Positions 8,330-18,498 are shown, numbered from the stretch's first letter. The stretch is 64,000 nucleotides of DNA from Saccharospirillum sp043196875 (GCF_043196875.1 NZ_JBEBMX010000003.1:186001-250000); one strand, 5' to 3'. Notes: generated from the sequence alone by a model not told the origin. Made by a program: numbers and translations.

Positions 8330-10231
8330 TCAGGCGCGCTCTTCCAATTCGGCCCAGCGTTCAAAGCAGACTTCCAGATCTTGCTGAGCCAGATTTAATT
8401 GATCTAAAACCGCCTGGGTTTCAGTGTGATCACCCTGATAAAAATCAGCGGCACCGATCTTGGCTTCCAATTCGGCAATCTGCTGCTCCAGGGTTTCGAT
8501 CTGGCCCGGGAGTGCATCGAATTCGCGCTGCTCTTTATAGCTGAGCTTTTTAGCGGCCGGTTTCTTGGCTGCCGGCGCACGGTTTGCCGTTACACCACTT
8601 TGCCCGGGTGCCGACTTAGCCGGCGCCTTTTCCGTTCCGGCATCGGGCCAGCGGCCGCCTTGTGCCAGCCAGTCTTCATAACCACCGGCGTACTGACGAA
8701 TGACACCGCCGCCTTCAAAGGCCCAGGTACGGGTCGCCAGTTGGTCGATAAAGTAACGATCGTGGCTGACCAGCAATAAAGTGCCGTCGAAATCTCCCAG
8801 CCGATCAATCAGCAGTTCAAGCGTTTCGATATCCAGGTCGTTGGTCGGCTCATCGAGCACCAGAAAGTTGGCGGGCTGACTGAACAGTCTCGCCAGCAGC
8901 AGACGGTTGGTTTCACCACCAGACAACTGCCGTACCTGCATGCGCGCCCGATCCGGTGTGAACAAAAAGTCTTCCAGATAGCTGATGACGTGACGCTTGC
9001 GGCCGCCCAGTTCGAGAAAATCACGCCCTTCAGCGACAGCATCAACCACGCGCAATTCCGGGTCGAGCCGGGCGCGGGCCTGATCAAAGTACGCCACTTC
9101 CAGCCGCGTGCCCTGTTCGACCGTGCCGTCAGTCGGCTCAAGATCCCCGAGGATTAATTGGATCAAGGTACTTTTGCCGATGCCGTTAGGACCCAGCAAA
9201 GCAATGCGATCACCGCGCTGTACCAGGGCGGTAAAATCCTGCACCAGCGTTTTATCGTCATAACCGAAGCTGGCGTGTTCCAGGCTGACCACCTGCTTAC
9301 CGGACCGACTGGCAGCTTCGATCTCGAAATCACTTTGACCGACACGATCACGACGCGCTTTCACATCCTGACGTAACGCCTTAAGCGCCCGGACACGACC
9401 TTCATTACGGGTCCGGCGCGCCTGGATGCCCTGACGAATCCAGGCTTCCTCTTCGGCCAGTTTGCGATCCTGGGACGCCCGATGCTTCGCTTCTTCGGCC
9501 AGTTGCGCATCTTTGGCATCTAGATAAGCACCATAGGGCGCGGGGAAATCGCTCAGCTTGCCGCGATCGAGCTCAACGATGCGCGTCGCCACCTTATCGA
9601 TAAAGCGCCGGTCGTGGGACACGAACACCAGAGTGCCGGCGTAGTCGAGCAGGAAATCTTCCAGCCATTCCACCATGGCGATGTCCAGGTGGTTGGTCGG
9701 CTCGTCGAGGATCAGAATGTCGGGGCGGCTGATCAAGGCACGCGCTAACAAGACTCGGCGGCGCCAGCCACCGGATAAGGTTTTAAAGGCCACGCTGCCG
9801 TCGAGCCGTAATCGACTCAGAATGGCGTCGAGTGTCGATTGCACCTGCCAGCCTTCCTGGCGCTCAATCTCATGCTGCAGTCGATCCAGGCGCGCCAGAT
9901 CCGGTGCTTCTTTAGTACTTTCCTGATCATAATCGCGCAGCACTTGGCCCAGATTACCCAGCCCTTCGAGAACCACTTCGCGCACCGGTCGATCATCGCC
10001 CGTGGGCAAATCCTGTTGCAGGTGCGCCAGGGTGGTGCCTTGTCGGCGACGAATCTCTCCCTCATCGACCGTACGGCCGCCCAACAACAGGCTCAGTAAC
10101 GTCGATTTACCGGCCCCGTTTTTGCCGACCAGACAAAGCCGATCACCGGCCTCCAGCGTCAGGTTGGCTTGGTCCAGCAAAGGGGCCGCGCCCAGAGAGA
10201 AACTGACGCGATCTAATACAACCAGGCTCAT
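8330..10231 (-). CDS. uup: ABC-F family ATPase Uup
   Basis: Cytosolic duplicated ATPase of the ABC-F group, linked in E. coli to ribosome function and to precise excision of transposons. At 633 residues it has two complete nucleotide-binding domains: Walker A GKNGAGKSTLL near residue 36 with signature LSGGWRRRVLLARAL and LDEPTNHLD, then GPNGIGKSTLI with LSGGETNRLLLARLF and LDEPTNDLD. The linker between them is charged. The C-terminal tail after about residue 540 is Ala/Pro/Lys-rich and then forms the coiled coil (LPGQIETLEQQIAELEAKI) typical of Uup. There are no membrane segments, so it is not a transporter. Confidence 0.95.
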   Translation of the reverse strand: MSLVVLDRVSFSLGAAPLLDQANLTLEAGDRLCLVGKNGAGKSTLLSLLLGGRTVDEGEIRRRQGTTLAHLQQDLPTGDDRPVREVVLEGLGNLGQVLRDYDQESTKEAPDLARLDRLQHEIERQEGWQVQSTLDAILSRLRLDGSVAFKTLSGGWRRRVLLARALISRPDILILDEPTNHLDIAMVEWLEDFLLDYAGTLVFVSHDRRFIDKVATRIVELDRGKLSDFPAPYGAYLDAKDAQLAEEAKHRASQDRKLAEEEAWIRQGIQARRTRNEGRVRALKALRQDVKARRDRVGQSDFEIEAASRSGKQVVSLEHASFGYDDKTLVQDFTALVQRGDRIALLGPNGIGKSTLIQLILGDLEPTDGTVEQGTRLEVAYFDQARARLDPELRVVDAVAEGRDFLELGGRKRHVISYLEDFLFTPDRARMQVRQLSGGETNRLLLARLFSQPANFLVLDEPTNDLDIETLELLIDRLGDFDGTLLLVSHDRYFIDQLATRTWAFEGGGVIRQYAGGYEDWLAQGGRWPDAGTEKAPAKSAPGQSGVTANRAPAAKKPAAKKLSYKEQREFDALPGQIETLEQQIAELEAKIGAADFYQGDHTETQAVLDQLNLAQQDLEVCFERWAELEERA

Positions 10232-10367
10232 CTTGAGTCCTTACATAAATTCATCATTGAGATTATCGGAAAAGCCCGTATGAAGCGGCTCAGCCTTACT
10301 TTTGGCACTATTGAGCCCAACCGGCTTCCCCTACTGTCTGCGATAATTTTCCCAGAGGTGATTTTCC

Positions 10368-11459
10368 GTGGCAAAAAAACTCCCTACAGGTCCCCTTATC
10401 GCCGTTGTTCTAGTCGTGCTGACTTTGCTCTGGCTACTAACCGGATCAAATGATGACGCTGTCGACGAACCGACATCCACAACCGACGCTCAGCTGAGCC
10501 TGATTCCCGAGGTGCAGGTGCGCACTTTGGAAGCTCAGGGTGTGCGTCGCAGCCTGACCATCAACGGTGTCACCGAACCCGATCGCAGTGTCGCCATCGC
10601 CAGTGAAACCAGCGGTCGCGTACTCGAGCTACTGAAAAGCGCCGGCGACCAGGTGGGCGACGGTGAACTGATCGCCCGCATTGACCCACGCGATCTGAAC
10701 GCCCAATTGCGTACCGCTCGTGCCAATCTCGAACAGGCGCGTCTTGAATACGAAGGTGCGCAGCGTCTGGGCAACCAGGGTCTGCAAAACCGCTCGCAAC
10801 TGGCTGCTGCCGAGGCGCAATTCCAAAGCGCTCAGGCACAACAGGAAGCGCTCGAGTTGGCGTTGCGTGATACCCAGATTCGCGCGCCCTTCTCCGGTGT
10901 TCTGGAAAGTCTCGATATCGAAGTGGGTACCTTTGTCTCGCCCGGTCAAATCGTCGCGCAAGTGTACGACTACGACCCCATGCGTGTCGTTGGCGAAGTA
11001 CCGGAAACCGATGTCAATTTCCTAAGCGCAGGTCAAAGTGCCACCGTTTCTCTGGTTACTGGTGAAGAATTGACCGGTGAACTGACCTTCGTGGGCACCG
11101 TGGCTAATCCTGCCACCCGTACTTTCAAGGTGGAAATTGCGGTTCCGTCCAGCCCTAAAAATCTGTCCGGCGCTACCGCCAAGGCGTCCATCATGCTCAA
11201 TGAACAACAGGGTCATTATGTCAGCCCAGCGCTGCTGAACATTAATGACTCTGGCGATATGGGCTTGAAAACGGTCAACAGCAATAACCGGGTTGAATTC
11301 TCCCCTGTCACCATTGTGCGCTCCGACACTGGCGGTGTCTGGGTAACGGGGCTGCCGCGTGAAGCGACACTGATCGTTGTTGGTCAGGGCTTTGTTAACG
11401 CCGGCGATGAAGTCAAGCCGATCGCTGTCAGTGGTAATAACCTGGCAGCCGGACAGTAA
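10368..11459 (+). CDS. RND efflux periplasmic adaptor subunit (membrane fusion protein)
   Basis: Periplasmic adaptor of a tripartite RND pump, about 363 residues. It starts at a GTG preceded by AGAGGTG. Residues about 8-26 form an N-terminal anchor helix; the lipoyl half-motif IASETSGRVLELLKSAGDQV, the alpha-helical hairpin (ANLEQARLEYEGAQRL and following, about 110-165), the second lipoyl part IRAPFSGVLESL and the beta-barrel VVGEVPETDVNFLSAG follow in normal order. The pump gene begins 12 nt downstream, so they form an operon. No outer-membrane channel gene follows, so the pump presumably borrows a TolC-like protein. Substrate unknown; divergent from uup. Confidence 0.92.
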   Translation: MAKKLPTGPLIAVVLVVLTLLWLLTGSNDDAVDEPTSTTDAQLSLIPEVQVRTLEAQGVRRSLTINGVTEPDRSVAIASETSGRVLELLKSAGDQVGDGELIARIDPRDLNAQLRTARANLEQARLEYEGAQRLGNQGLQNRSQLAAAEAQFQSAQAQQEALELALRDTQIRAPFSGVLESLDIEVGTFVSPGQIVAQVYDYDPMRVVGEVPETDVNFLSAGQSATVSLVTGEELTGELTFVGTVANPATRTFKVEIAVPSSPKNLSGATAKASIMLNEQQGHYVSPALLNINDSGDMGLKTVNSNNRVEFSPVTIVRSDTGGVWVTGLPREATLIVVGQGFVNAGDEVKPIAVSGNNLAAGQ

Positions 11460-11471
11460 CGGGAGAGCTTC

Positions 11472-14400
11472 ATGATCGGTTTTATTCAAGCGGCGCTCAG
11501 CCGCGTTCGGACGGTAATGTTGTTTTTCGGGTTACTGGTCATTAGCGGCATCGTCGCGCTGATCAATATCCCGAAAGAAGCCGACCCGGACATCACCATT
11601 CCTTACGTCTATGTCGGTACCGGCATTGATGGCATTTCGCCGGAAGACGCAGACCGACTGTTGGTCAATCCGCTGCAGAAAGAGCTCGAAGGCGTTGAAG
11701 GCCTGAAAGAACTGGTCAGTACTGCCAGTGAAGGCCGTGCCTCTTTCCAGCTGGAATTCGATATCGATGCTGATATCGATGAAGCGCTGGATGAAGTTCG
11801 TGAAGCCGTGGACCGCGCCAAAGGTGAACTGCCGGCCGATGCCGACGAACCTTCGGTTATGGAGATTAACCTCTCCCAGTTTCCGGTATTGAACGTATCG
11901 CTGTCGGGTCACGTTGATGATCGCGTGTTGTTCCATATCGCCGAAGATTTGCAGACCAATCTGGAATCGATCCAGGGCGTGCTGGAAACTCCGATTCAGG
12001 GTATTCGCGATGAAGTGGCTGAGATCATTATCGATCCGGCCAAGATGGCCAGCTATAACATCTCGCAAAGCCAGTTGGTGCAGTTGGTTTCCAACAACAA
12101 CCAGTTGGTAACCGCAGGTAGCATGGATACCGGCGCGGGTCGTTTCTCCATCAAGATTCCGGGTCTGATCGAGACCGAAGACGACATTCTCGATCTGCCG
12201 GTCAAGGTAGATGGCGACACCGTGGTTCGTTTTCGCGATATCGCCGTCGGTCAGCGGACCTACAAAGACCCCGACTCGCTGTCGCGTGTGAACGGTCAAC
12301 CGGCGGTGACGCTGGAGATCGTCAAGCGTTCCGGCGCCAACATCATCGAAACCATCGAACAGGTGAAAGCCAAGGTCGAAGAGATTCGTCCGGAGTGGCC
12401 TGACGCGGTGAAAGTGACCTACACCCAGGATAACTCGGTGATGATCGAGCAGCAGTTGGATGACCTGTTCAACTCGGTTCTGCTGGCCACTTTGCTGGTG
12501 TTTATCGTTATTGTTTCAGCCTTGGGGGTGCGCTCGGCCTTCCTCGTCGGCCTGGCGATTCCGGCTTCCTTCCTGACCAGTATTCTGGTGCTGTCGATGC
12601 TCGATATTTCATTGAACATCGTGGTGCTGTTCTCGCTGATTCTCTGTGTCGGTATGTTGGTCGACGGCGCCATTGTGGTTACCGAATACGCTGATCGGCG
12701 CATGTCTGAAGGCGCCCACCGCAAGAGCGCTTACCGCGAAGCAGCCACCCGCATGGCCTGGCCGATTGCTGCCTCCACTGCCACGACTCTGGCGGTGTTT
12801 ATGCCGCTGCTGTTCTGGCCGGGTATCGCTGGTGAGTTTATGGGTTTCCTGCCCAAAACCGTCATCATCACGCTCTGTGCCTCCCTGGTTATGGCGCTGA
12901 TTGCCGTGCCGGCTTTCGGTACGCTGTTTGGCAAAGCAGCGCGCGTCTCGGAAGAGAAAAAGCACGGTATGGATGCCATTGACCACGGCGATCTGAGCGA
13001 AGTTCGCGGCGGCCTGGGCGTTTATATCCGTCTGCTCAGTGTGTTGCTGAAACGTCCGCTGATGGCACTGGGCCTGGTGTTTGGCGTGATCGTACTGATC
13101 ATCGTGATGTTCTCTGTCCGCTCTACCAATGTCGAGTTTTTCCCGGCCGTTGATTCGGAGTTCGGCGGCATTGTGATCAAAGCACGTGGCAACCTGTCGC
13201 TGCAGGAACGCGATGTGCTGGTCAAGCAGGTAGAATCCCGCGTTCTGGGTATGGATTCGGTTAAGACCATCACCACCACGGTTTCCGCGGTTCCTGGTCG
13301 TACCGACTCTGAAGACACCATCGGTTCTTTGATGATGGAGTTTGTCGACTGGCAATACCGGCCTGATTCGGACACGGTATTGCGTAACGCTGTTGAACGC
13401 GCCTCGGGCATTCCTGGCCTGAAGGTGGAATCCCAGGTACCGCAGATGGGTCCGACCACCGGTGTCGATATCCAAATGCAGTTCTTTGGCCCAACGCGCG
13501 AAACGCTCTATGCCACGGTCGATGCCATGGTGCAACGACTGACCCGCGACGAGCGCATTGAATCGGTCAACGACAACCGTCCGCTGGATGGCCTGGAGTG
13601 GCTGATTGATGTCGATCGCGAAGCCGCCAGCCGTTTCAACGTCAGCCTGAATGCCATTGGTTCTGCAGTACGCATGATCACCGACGGCGTTCAGCTGGGC
13701 TCTTATCGGCCTAACGATGCGGACGAAGAAGTCGATATCCTGATTCGCTACCCGTTCAATGGTCGCGACCTGGAACAGATCGATGAACTGACGGTGACCT
13801 CCAACGGCGACCAGGTTCCGATCAGCAACTTCATCACCCGTACGGCTCAGAACAAAGAGGGCGATGTCTACCGCACCGACGGCCGGATGACCGTCAACGT
13901 GGACATCAACCTGGCCGAAGGTGAACGTGTTGACCTGATGATTCAGGAGATCCAGCAAGCGCTGACGCAGGCTCGCGCCGAAGGCGACCTGCCATCGGGT
14001 GTTGATTTCCGCTTCACCGGTGACCAGGAAGAACAGGCTGAAACCATGGCCTTCCTCGGCGGCGCATTCCTGATCGCTCTCTTTGTCATGGTCATTATCC
14101 TGGTGACTCAGTTCAATTCCTTCTACCAGACGTTCCTGATCATGCTGGCGATCCTGCTGTCCACGGTCGGGGTGATGGTCGGTATTATTCTGACCGGCGC
14201 TAGCTTCGTGGTGGTCATGAGCGGGGTTGGCATCATCGCCCTGGCGGGGATTGTGGTGAACAACAACATCGTCTTGATCGACACCTACAACGTCATCCGC
14301 AAACAAGGCGTACCGGCCATGGATGCGGCGCTGATCACCTGTGCTCAGCGTCTGCGCCCGGTTATTCTGACCACCGTCACGACCATTCTGGGTCTGTTGC

Positions 14401-14615
14401 CGATGGTGTATCAGTTGACCATCAACTTCTTCGAGCGCTCTGTCACCGTTGGCGCGCCGTCGTCTCAATGGTGGACGGCTCTGGCCACCACCATCGCCGG
14501 CGGCCTGCTGTTTGCCAGCCTGCTGACGCTGGTGTTCACACCTTGCATGTTGATCCTGGGTGAACGCGTCCAGGCCTTCATTGCTCGCAAACGCGGTCAC
14601 ACAGCCGAAGTCTGA
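11472..14615 (+). CDS. RND efflux transporter permease (AcrB superfamily)
   Basis: Inner-membrane proton-driven efflux pump of 1047 residues. The layout is canonical: TM1, a first large periplasmic loop, TM2-6, TM7, a second large loop and TM8-12. In TM4 the motif GMLVDGAIVVTEYADRR keeps one Asp where AcrB has an Asp pair, as in the hydrophobe-exporter branch related to but distinct from AcrB. Other landmarks are IALAGIVVNNNIVLIDTYN near the C-terminus and RPVILTTVTTILGLLPM. GAGAGC-like Shine-Dalgarno (GGGAGAG) precedes the ATG. The gene ends before an intrinsic terminator, which closes the two-gene operon. Substrate cannot be told from sequence. Confidence 0.93.
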   Translation: MIGFIQAALSRVRTVMLFFGLLVISGIVALINIPKEADPDITIPYVYVGTGIDGISPEDADRLLVNPLQKELEGVEGLKELVSTASEGRASFQLEFDIDADIDEALDEVREAVDRAKGELPADADEPSVMEINLSQFPVLNVSLSGHVDDRVLFHIAEDLQTNLESIQGVLETPIQGIRDEVAEIIIDPAKMASYNISQSQLVQLVSNNNQLVTAGSMDTGAGRFSIKIPGLIETEDDILDLPVKVDGDTVVRFRDIAVGQRTYKDPDSLSRVNGQPAVTLEIVKRSGANIIETIEQVKAKVEEIRPEWPDAVKVTYTQDNSVMIEQQLDDLFNSVLLATLLVFIVIVSALGVRSAFLVGLAIPASFLTSILVLSMLDISLNIVVLFSLILCVGMLVDGAIVVTEYADRRMSEGAHRKSAYREAATRMAWPIAASTATTLAVFMPLLFWPGIAGEFMGFLPKTVIITLCASLVMALIAVPAFGTLFGKAARVSEEKKHGMDAIDHGDLSEVRGGLGVYIRLLSVLLKRPLMALGLVFGVIVLIIVMFSVRSTNVEFFPAVDSEFGGIVIKARGNLSLQERDVLVKQVESRVLGMDSVKTITTTVSAVPGRTDSEDTIGSLMMEFVDWQYRPDSDTVLRNAVERASGIPGLKVESQVPQMGPTTGVDIQMQFFGPTRETLYATVDAMVQRLTRDERIESVNDNRPLDGLEWLIDVDREAASRFNVSLNAIGSAVRMITDGVQLGSYRPNDADEEVDILIRYPFNGRDLEQIDELTVTSNGDQVPISNFITRTAQNKEGDVYRTDGRMTVNVDINLAEGERVDLMIQEIQQALTQARAEGDLPSGVDFRFTGDQEEQAETMAFLGGAFLIALFVMVIILVTQFNSFYQTFLIMLAILLSTVGVMVGIILTGASFVVVMSGVGIIALAGIVVNNNIVLIDTYNVIRKQGVPAMDAALITCAQRLRPVILTTVTTILGLLPMVYQLTINFFERSVTVGAPSSQWWTALATTIAGGLLFASLLTLVFTPCMLILGERVQAFIARKRGHTAEV

Positions 14616-14626
14616 GTTGGCCCGCT

Positions 14627-14660
14627 GACCCGCCCTGTAAAGGGGCGGGTCTTTTCTTTT
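14627..14660 (+). terminator. Intrinsic terminator of the RND operon
   Basis: The perfect 9-bp stem GACCCGCCC/GGGCGGGTC (14627-14635 and 14643-14651) is followed by a T-rich tract. Confidence 0.92.
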
Positions 14661-14766
14661 CAGTGCCCAATAAAGCAGCTAGTCTGACAAGCTCTTTCTA
14701 ACGCCCATCGAACATCTGCGTTACAGCGCAACGGTCGGGTTATTGTTTGTTGTGAGGCTTGTGGAC

Positions 14767-16680
14767 ATGAACGCACCGCTGCTGCGAATGCTGACTGTCT
14801 TCTGTCTGGCCGGCACCCTGCCCGTCCTGGCGGATGACGCATCGCTGTCGGAAGACTACAACCAGGCGTTACAAAGCCTGAATCAAAACGATTTAGACTT
14901 TGCCGACCTCAATCGCTGGAAACATCTGCCACTCTACCCGCACCTGGTCACTCACTGGGCCATGCGTCATCCCGACGCTATCGATATCGACTGGTTCGCC
15001 AACCAACTGTTAAAGCCCGAATGGCAGGCCGCCGGCTGGGAATTCCGGCAAACCTGGCTGGAAGAACTGGCGCAGCGTGAACAATGGTATCGCTACGTTC
15101 TGTTTGACCAGGCCTGGGCCGGCGCTGGTCATCCCTGCCGACGCTTCCAGGCACAGCAAGCGCTGGGTGAGCCGCTGGCCGATGAGCAATTGCGCCAACT
15201 GTGGTTAACCGCCGAGTCACTGCCCGATTATTGCGATCCCTTTCTGGAGCGGCTTAAGCAGGCGGATGACTACAACGAACTGGTCTGGCAACGCCAGCTG
15301 CTGGCTTTTGAAGCCCGCAACAGTGCCATGTTGCGTTATCTGAATGATCAATATGACGAGCCACAATGGCTTCAACGCGGACAGCGACTACGCGCTATCT
15401 ACCTCAGTCCGGCCGGCCTGTTCAATCAGCCCTACAACCCGGACGAGGCCTGGCAACGCGACCTGGCGTTAGCCGCTATCGATCGGCTGGCGTTTCGCGC
15501 ACCGCAGATCGCGTCCAACTTCTGGGTCGACCTGATTAAACTGACGCCCGACTTTAGCCGGGCCGATATTCAAGCAACCTCCGGCTATCTGGGCATTGCC
15601 ATGGCCAAGCTGGCACTGCCACAGGCCGACTATTGGCTGGGTATTGCCGACCCCAAACACGGCAACGAAGAAATCCAGCACTGGCGCCTGCAGGTCGCCC
15701 TGGCGGACAACAATTGGATGCAGATCGCCAGCCTCTATCGGGCGCTGGATGAGTCACTCCAGGACAGCAGCCAATGGCGTTACTGGTCAGCCATCGCCGA
15801 ACAACATCTGGACATGGGTGACACCTCCGAGCAGCAGTTAGCGAGCCTGGCACAGGAACGCTCTTACTATGGTTTTCTGGCCGCTGCAGCGCTCGATCAG
15901 CCGGCCGAACTGAACCTCGATGAATACCCTCCGATCAAGACCCGTCGGCCTATCGCCGAACGTCCCGACTTGCAGCGCGCCCTGGCACTCTATGAGGCGG
16001 GCGACATTGTGCGCGCTCAGATCGAATGGAATCTGGCGCTGGATGAATTCACGCCCGAACAAATGATGGAAGCCGCCCAGTTAGCGCAGAGCCGGCATTG
16101 GTACCATAAGGCGTCCCAGACGGCGGGCATGAGTGGTCGTTATGGCGAATTAACGCTGCGCTACCCGACGCCCTTTGCCGATCTGGTTGGCGAGCTCACC
16201 GAGACCGCCGCCGTGCCACGACACTGGTTATATGGTGTTATGCGCCAGGAAAGTCACTTTATGACTCAGGCCCGGTCGCCGGTGGGTGCGCGTGGGCTCA
16301 TGCAGTTAATGCCTTATACGGCACGCAGTATGGCGATCAAATCCGGATTGAATTACCACGGTGAGGACGACCTGAACGATCCGACGCTGAATATCACCCT
16401 GGGTCGAAATTACCTGGATCAGATGCAACGCCGCTTTGGTCATCCGGTTTACGCAACGGCGGCTTACAATGCCGGCCCCACCAAAGTCACCAGTTGGTTG
16501 GACCGTTACCCGGCCGACTTGCGCGTCTGGATTGAATCCATTCCCTTCGACGAAACCCGCAACTACGTCAAATCGGTGCTGACCTACGCCCAGATCTACG
16601 CCATGCGCGACGGCCAGAACTGGACGCTCGCCAGTTGGCTCGACCAACCCAATCTGGCGTCGCTGGGTGATGATTCCTGA
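14767..16680 (+). CDS. slt: Soluble lytic murein transglycosylase
   Basis: Periplasmic exo-type lytic transglycosylase that cleaves the MurNAc-GlcNAc bond of peptidoglycan with formation of 1,6-anhydroMurNAc. From the ATG at 14767 (GAGG 9 nt upstream) it is 638 residues, similar to E. coli Slt70; a TTG eight codons earlier is less likely. A signal peptide spans about residues 1-23 (LTVFCLAGTLPVLA/DD). The long middle part is the superhelical U/L domain, and the C-terminal SLT domain has the catalytic Glu495 in MRQESHFMTQA, then GARGLMQLMPYTA, LNITLGRNYL and YATAAYNAGPTKV. The gene converges with the MOSC gene with only 9 nt between stops. Confidence 0.95.
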   Translation: MNAPLLRMLTVFCLAGTLPVLADDASLSEDYNQALQSLNQNDLDFADLNRWKHLPLYPHLVTHWAMRHPDAIDIDWFANQLLKPEWQAAGWEFRQTWLEELAQREQWYRYVLFDQAWAGAGHPCRRFQAQQALGEPLADEQLRQLWLTAESLPDYCDPFLERLKQADDYNELVWQRQLLAFEARNSAMLRYLNDQYDEPQWLQRGQRLRAIYLSPAGLFNQPYNPDEAWQRDLALAAIDRLAFRAPQIASNFWVDLIKLTPDFSRADIQATSGYLGIAMAKLALPQADYWLGIADPKHGNEEIQHWRLQVALADNNWMQIASLYRALDESLQDSSQWRYWSAIAEQHLDMGDTSEQQLASLAQERSYYGFLAAAALDQPAELNLDEYPPIKTRRPIAERPDLQRALALYEAGDIVRAQIEWNLALDEFTPEQMMEAAQLAQSRHWYHKASQTAGMSGRYGELTLRYPTPFADLVGELTETAAVPRHWLYGVMRQESHFMTQARSPVGARGLMQLMPYTARSMAIKSGLNYHGEDDLNDPTLNITLGRNYLDQMQRRFGHPVYATAAYNAGPTKVTSWLDRYPADLRVWIESIPFDETRNYVKSVLTYAQIYAMRDGQNWTLASWLDQPNLASLGDDS

Positions 16681-16689
16681 ACCACTGAA

Positions 16690-17499
16690 CTAGCTGACGG
16701 ATTCGAGCTGCGCGCTATCCCCCAGGCGCAGCTCAGTGACGCCACGGGCAACCGCATTCATACCGAAGATGGTTTTGCCGTTAAAGCGGCTGTGGGTTTT
16801 TAACGCCGACGCCACCTCTCGTTGATAGACACCAGAGTCCGGGTCCACCGCAGGAATGCTGCAGCGTTCGCAGGGTTTGAGTAATTGCAGATGACCAGCG
16901 GCCAGCGTTAAACGGCCCAACTCCAGCTCCCGATCCATCGGCAGACCGTCCACCACGATGTTAGGTCGAAAGCGACGCACGTCGAGCTGGGTCCCCGCCC
17001 GGTCGTTAAGTCCATCCAGAGAACTCTGATTGCACAGCAACAGTGGATAGCCGTCTGCAAAGCCAACGCGTTCGTGCTCCAGAGCAGCCGAATCCGGTAC
17101 ACGCCGTTGTGAGTCCGCTCCCAGATATACCAGGCGCACTGCCTTACCCACTTTACCGCTGAACCAGGCCGACCAGTCGTCAGACACCTCCCAACCATCC
17201 AGCTCATCTTTCCAGACCGTCACTCTTATCGGCGAGTCACTGGCGACGCTCCTGGTGAGATCTCGATAATCGCCATCGGGCGCGCTGATGCGATACCCAT
17301 CGCCATGCGCCTGCACACCGAAATTGGCCAGCTGCGGCATATCGCGCTGACTGACAAAACGCCCCTTTGCATTGATCAGCATCCAGCGACGATCATCCAC
17401 CGGACCCGCTGCATCGAATGGCAGCCGATCAACAGCAATACCGGCAAGTGATTTGATGGGGTAATGGAACAGAGCGGTAATCTGAGCGGTAAACGACAT
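16690..17499 (-). CDS. MOSC domain protein (YcbX-like)
   Basis: Predicted molybdenum-cofactor-binding protein of the MOSC superfamily, which includes reductases of N-hydroxylated compounds. The N-terminal barrel (FHYPIKSLAGIAVDRLPFD) is followed by the MOSC domain with RFRPNIVVDG and the conserved Cys in KPCERCSIPAVDPDSG, the likely cofactor ligand. At about 269 residues it lacks the C-terminal 2Fe-2S ferredoxin domain of E. coli YcbX (369 residues), so electrons must come from a separate protein. I choose ATG 17499 (MSFTAQITALF); the longer frame starts with TTG at 17562 and would nearly reach cheV. It follows cheV on the same strand. Confidence 0.88.
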   Translation of the reverse strand: MSFTAQITALFHYPIKSLAGIAVDRLPFDAAGPVDDRRWMLINAKGRFVSQRDMPQLANFGVQAHGDGYRISAPDGDYRDLTRSVASDSPIRVTVWKDELDGWEVSDDWSAWFSGKVGKAVRLVYLGADSQRRVPDSAALEHERVGFADGYPLLLCNQSSLDGLNDRAGTQLDVRRFRPNIVVDGLPMDRELELGRLTLAAGHLQLLKPCERCSIPAVDPDSGVYQREVASALKTHSRFNGKTIFGMNAVARGVTELRLGDSAQLESVS

Positions 17500-17568
17500 G
17501 ACAGCAGGGTCCGCAAGGAGACGAAGGCCGCTCATTCCAGCAAAGGCGAGCGGCTTATGCAAGCAACG

Positions 17569-18498
17569 TCAGGCTTCGCCTTCCACCCGTCGGCGCACCA
17601 GATCGGCCAGCTGTTCGGGCTGGAACTTGGAGAGAAAGGCATCGCAGCCGACCTTCTTGGTCATCGCCAGGTTGAAGTCACCGGACAGCGAGGTATGCAG
17701 CGCAACGAACAGGTTTTTTAAACGTCCATCGGCGCGCACTTCAGCCGTCAGTCGATAGCCATCCATGCGCGGCATTTCCGCATCGGTGACCAGCATCAAC
17801 ACCCGCTCTTCCAGCGGGCCGTCAGTCTCTTCTGCTAGCCGACGCAGCAATTCCAAACCCTGAGCACCATCGGTGGCCTGATGCACCTTGAGCCCCATGG
17901 ATTCAAACGTAACCCGCGCCTGAGTTAAGGCGGTATGCGAATCATCGACCATAACAATTTCACGGCCGCGAATGCGTTCCACCACCTCATCCGCCAGATA
18001 ACCTTCACTGAGTAAGGCGTTCATCGGCACGATTTCCGACAACACCTTCTCTACATCAATGATTTCGACAATCTGCTCTTCGTGATGGGTGATGGCCGTC
18101 AAATAGTGGGTATGGCCCGCGCCCGACGGTGGCGGCAACACCTCTTCCCAGTTCAGGTTAATAATGCGATCCACTCCACCGACCAGGAACGCCTGAACGG
18201 TCGAGTTGTATTCGGTCACGATAATGGTGGAGTTTTCATCGTGTTTAATAGGACTTAAGCCAATGGCCATGCTCAGGTCGATAACCGGTACCGAACGGCC
18301 ACGCAGATAGACCACACCAATCACCGCCGGATTGCGCTGGGGCATCATGGTCAGTTTGGGCAGTCCCAATACCTCTTGAACTTTAAAGACGTTAATCGCA
18401 TAGATTTGTCGTCCTTTGAGCCGGAACATCAGGATTTCCAGTCGATTCTGGCCGACCAGATTGGTACGGCTATCGACATTTTTCAGCACACTCGACAT
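17569..18498 (-). CDS. cheV: Chemotaxis coupling protein CheV
   Basis: Cytosolic adaptor linking chemoreceptors to CheA, with a phosphorylatable receiver. The 309 residues split into an N-terminal CheW-like domain (about 15-155; INVFKVQEVLGLPKLTMMPQ, GVVYLRGRSVPVIDLS) and a C-terminal REC domain (about 170-305) with the acidic pair in IVMVDDSHTAL, the phospho-acceptor Asp in VTDAEMPRMDG and the conserved Lys in FLSKFQPEQL. No other chemotaxis genes are nearby, so it works with a CheA encoded elsewhere. The start has GGAGTAGCTG upstream, and that 9-nt element occurs twice in tandem. The MOSC gene follows. Confidence 0.96.
   Translation of the reverse strand: MSSVLKNVDSRTNLVGQNRLEILMFRLKGRQIYAINVFKVQEVLGLPKLTMMPQRNPAVIGVVYLRGRSVPVIDLSMAIGLSPIKHDENSTIIVTEYNSTVQAFLVGGVDRIINLNWEEVLPPPSGAGHTHYLTAITHHEEQIVEIIDVEKVLSEIVPMNALLSEGYLADEVVERIRGREIVMVDDSHTALTQARVTFESMGLKVHQATDGAQGLELLRRLAEETDGPLEERVLMLVTDAEMPRMDGYRLTAEVRADGRLKNLFVALHTSLSGDFNLAMTKKVGCDAFLSKFQPEQLADLVRRRVEGEA

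Noticed and set aside
12609..14600. Long leftward open frame (about 663 codons) opposite the RND pump gene
   Set aside because: A shadow of a high-GC coding gene; His/Gln/Asp-rich translation with no recognisable domain.
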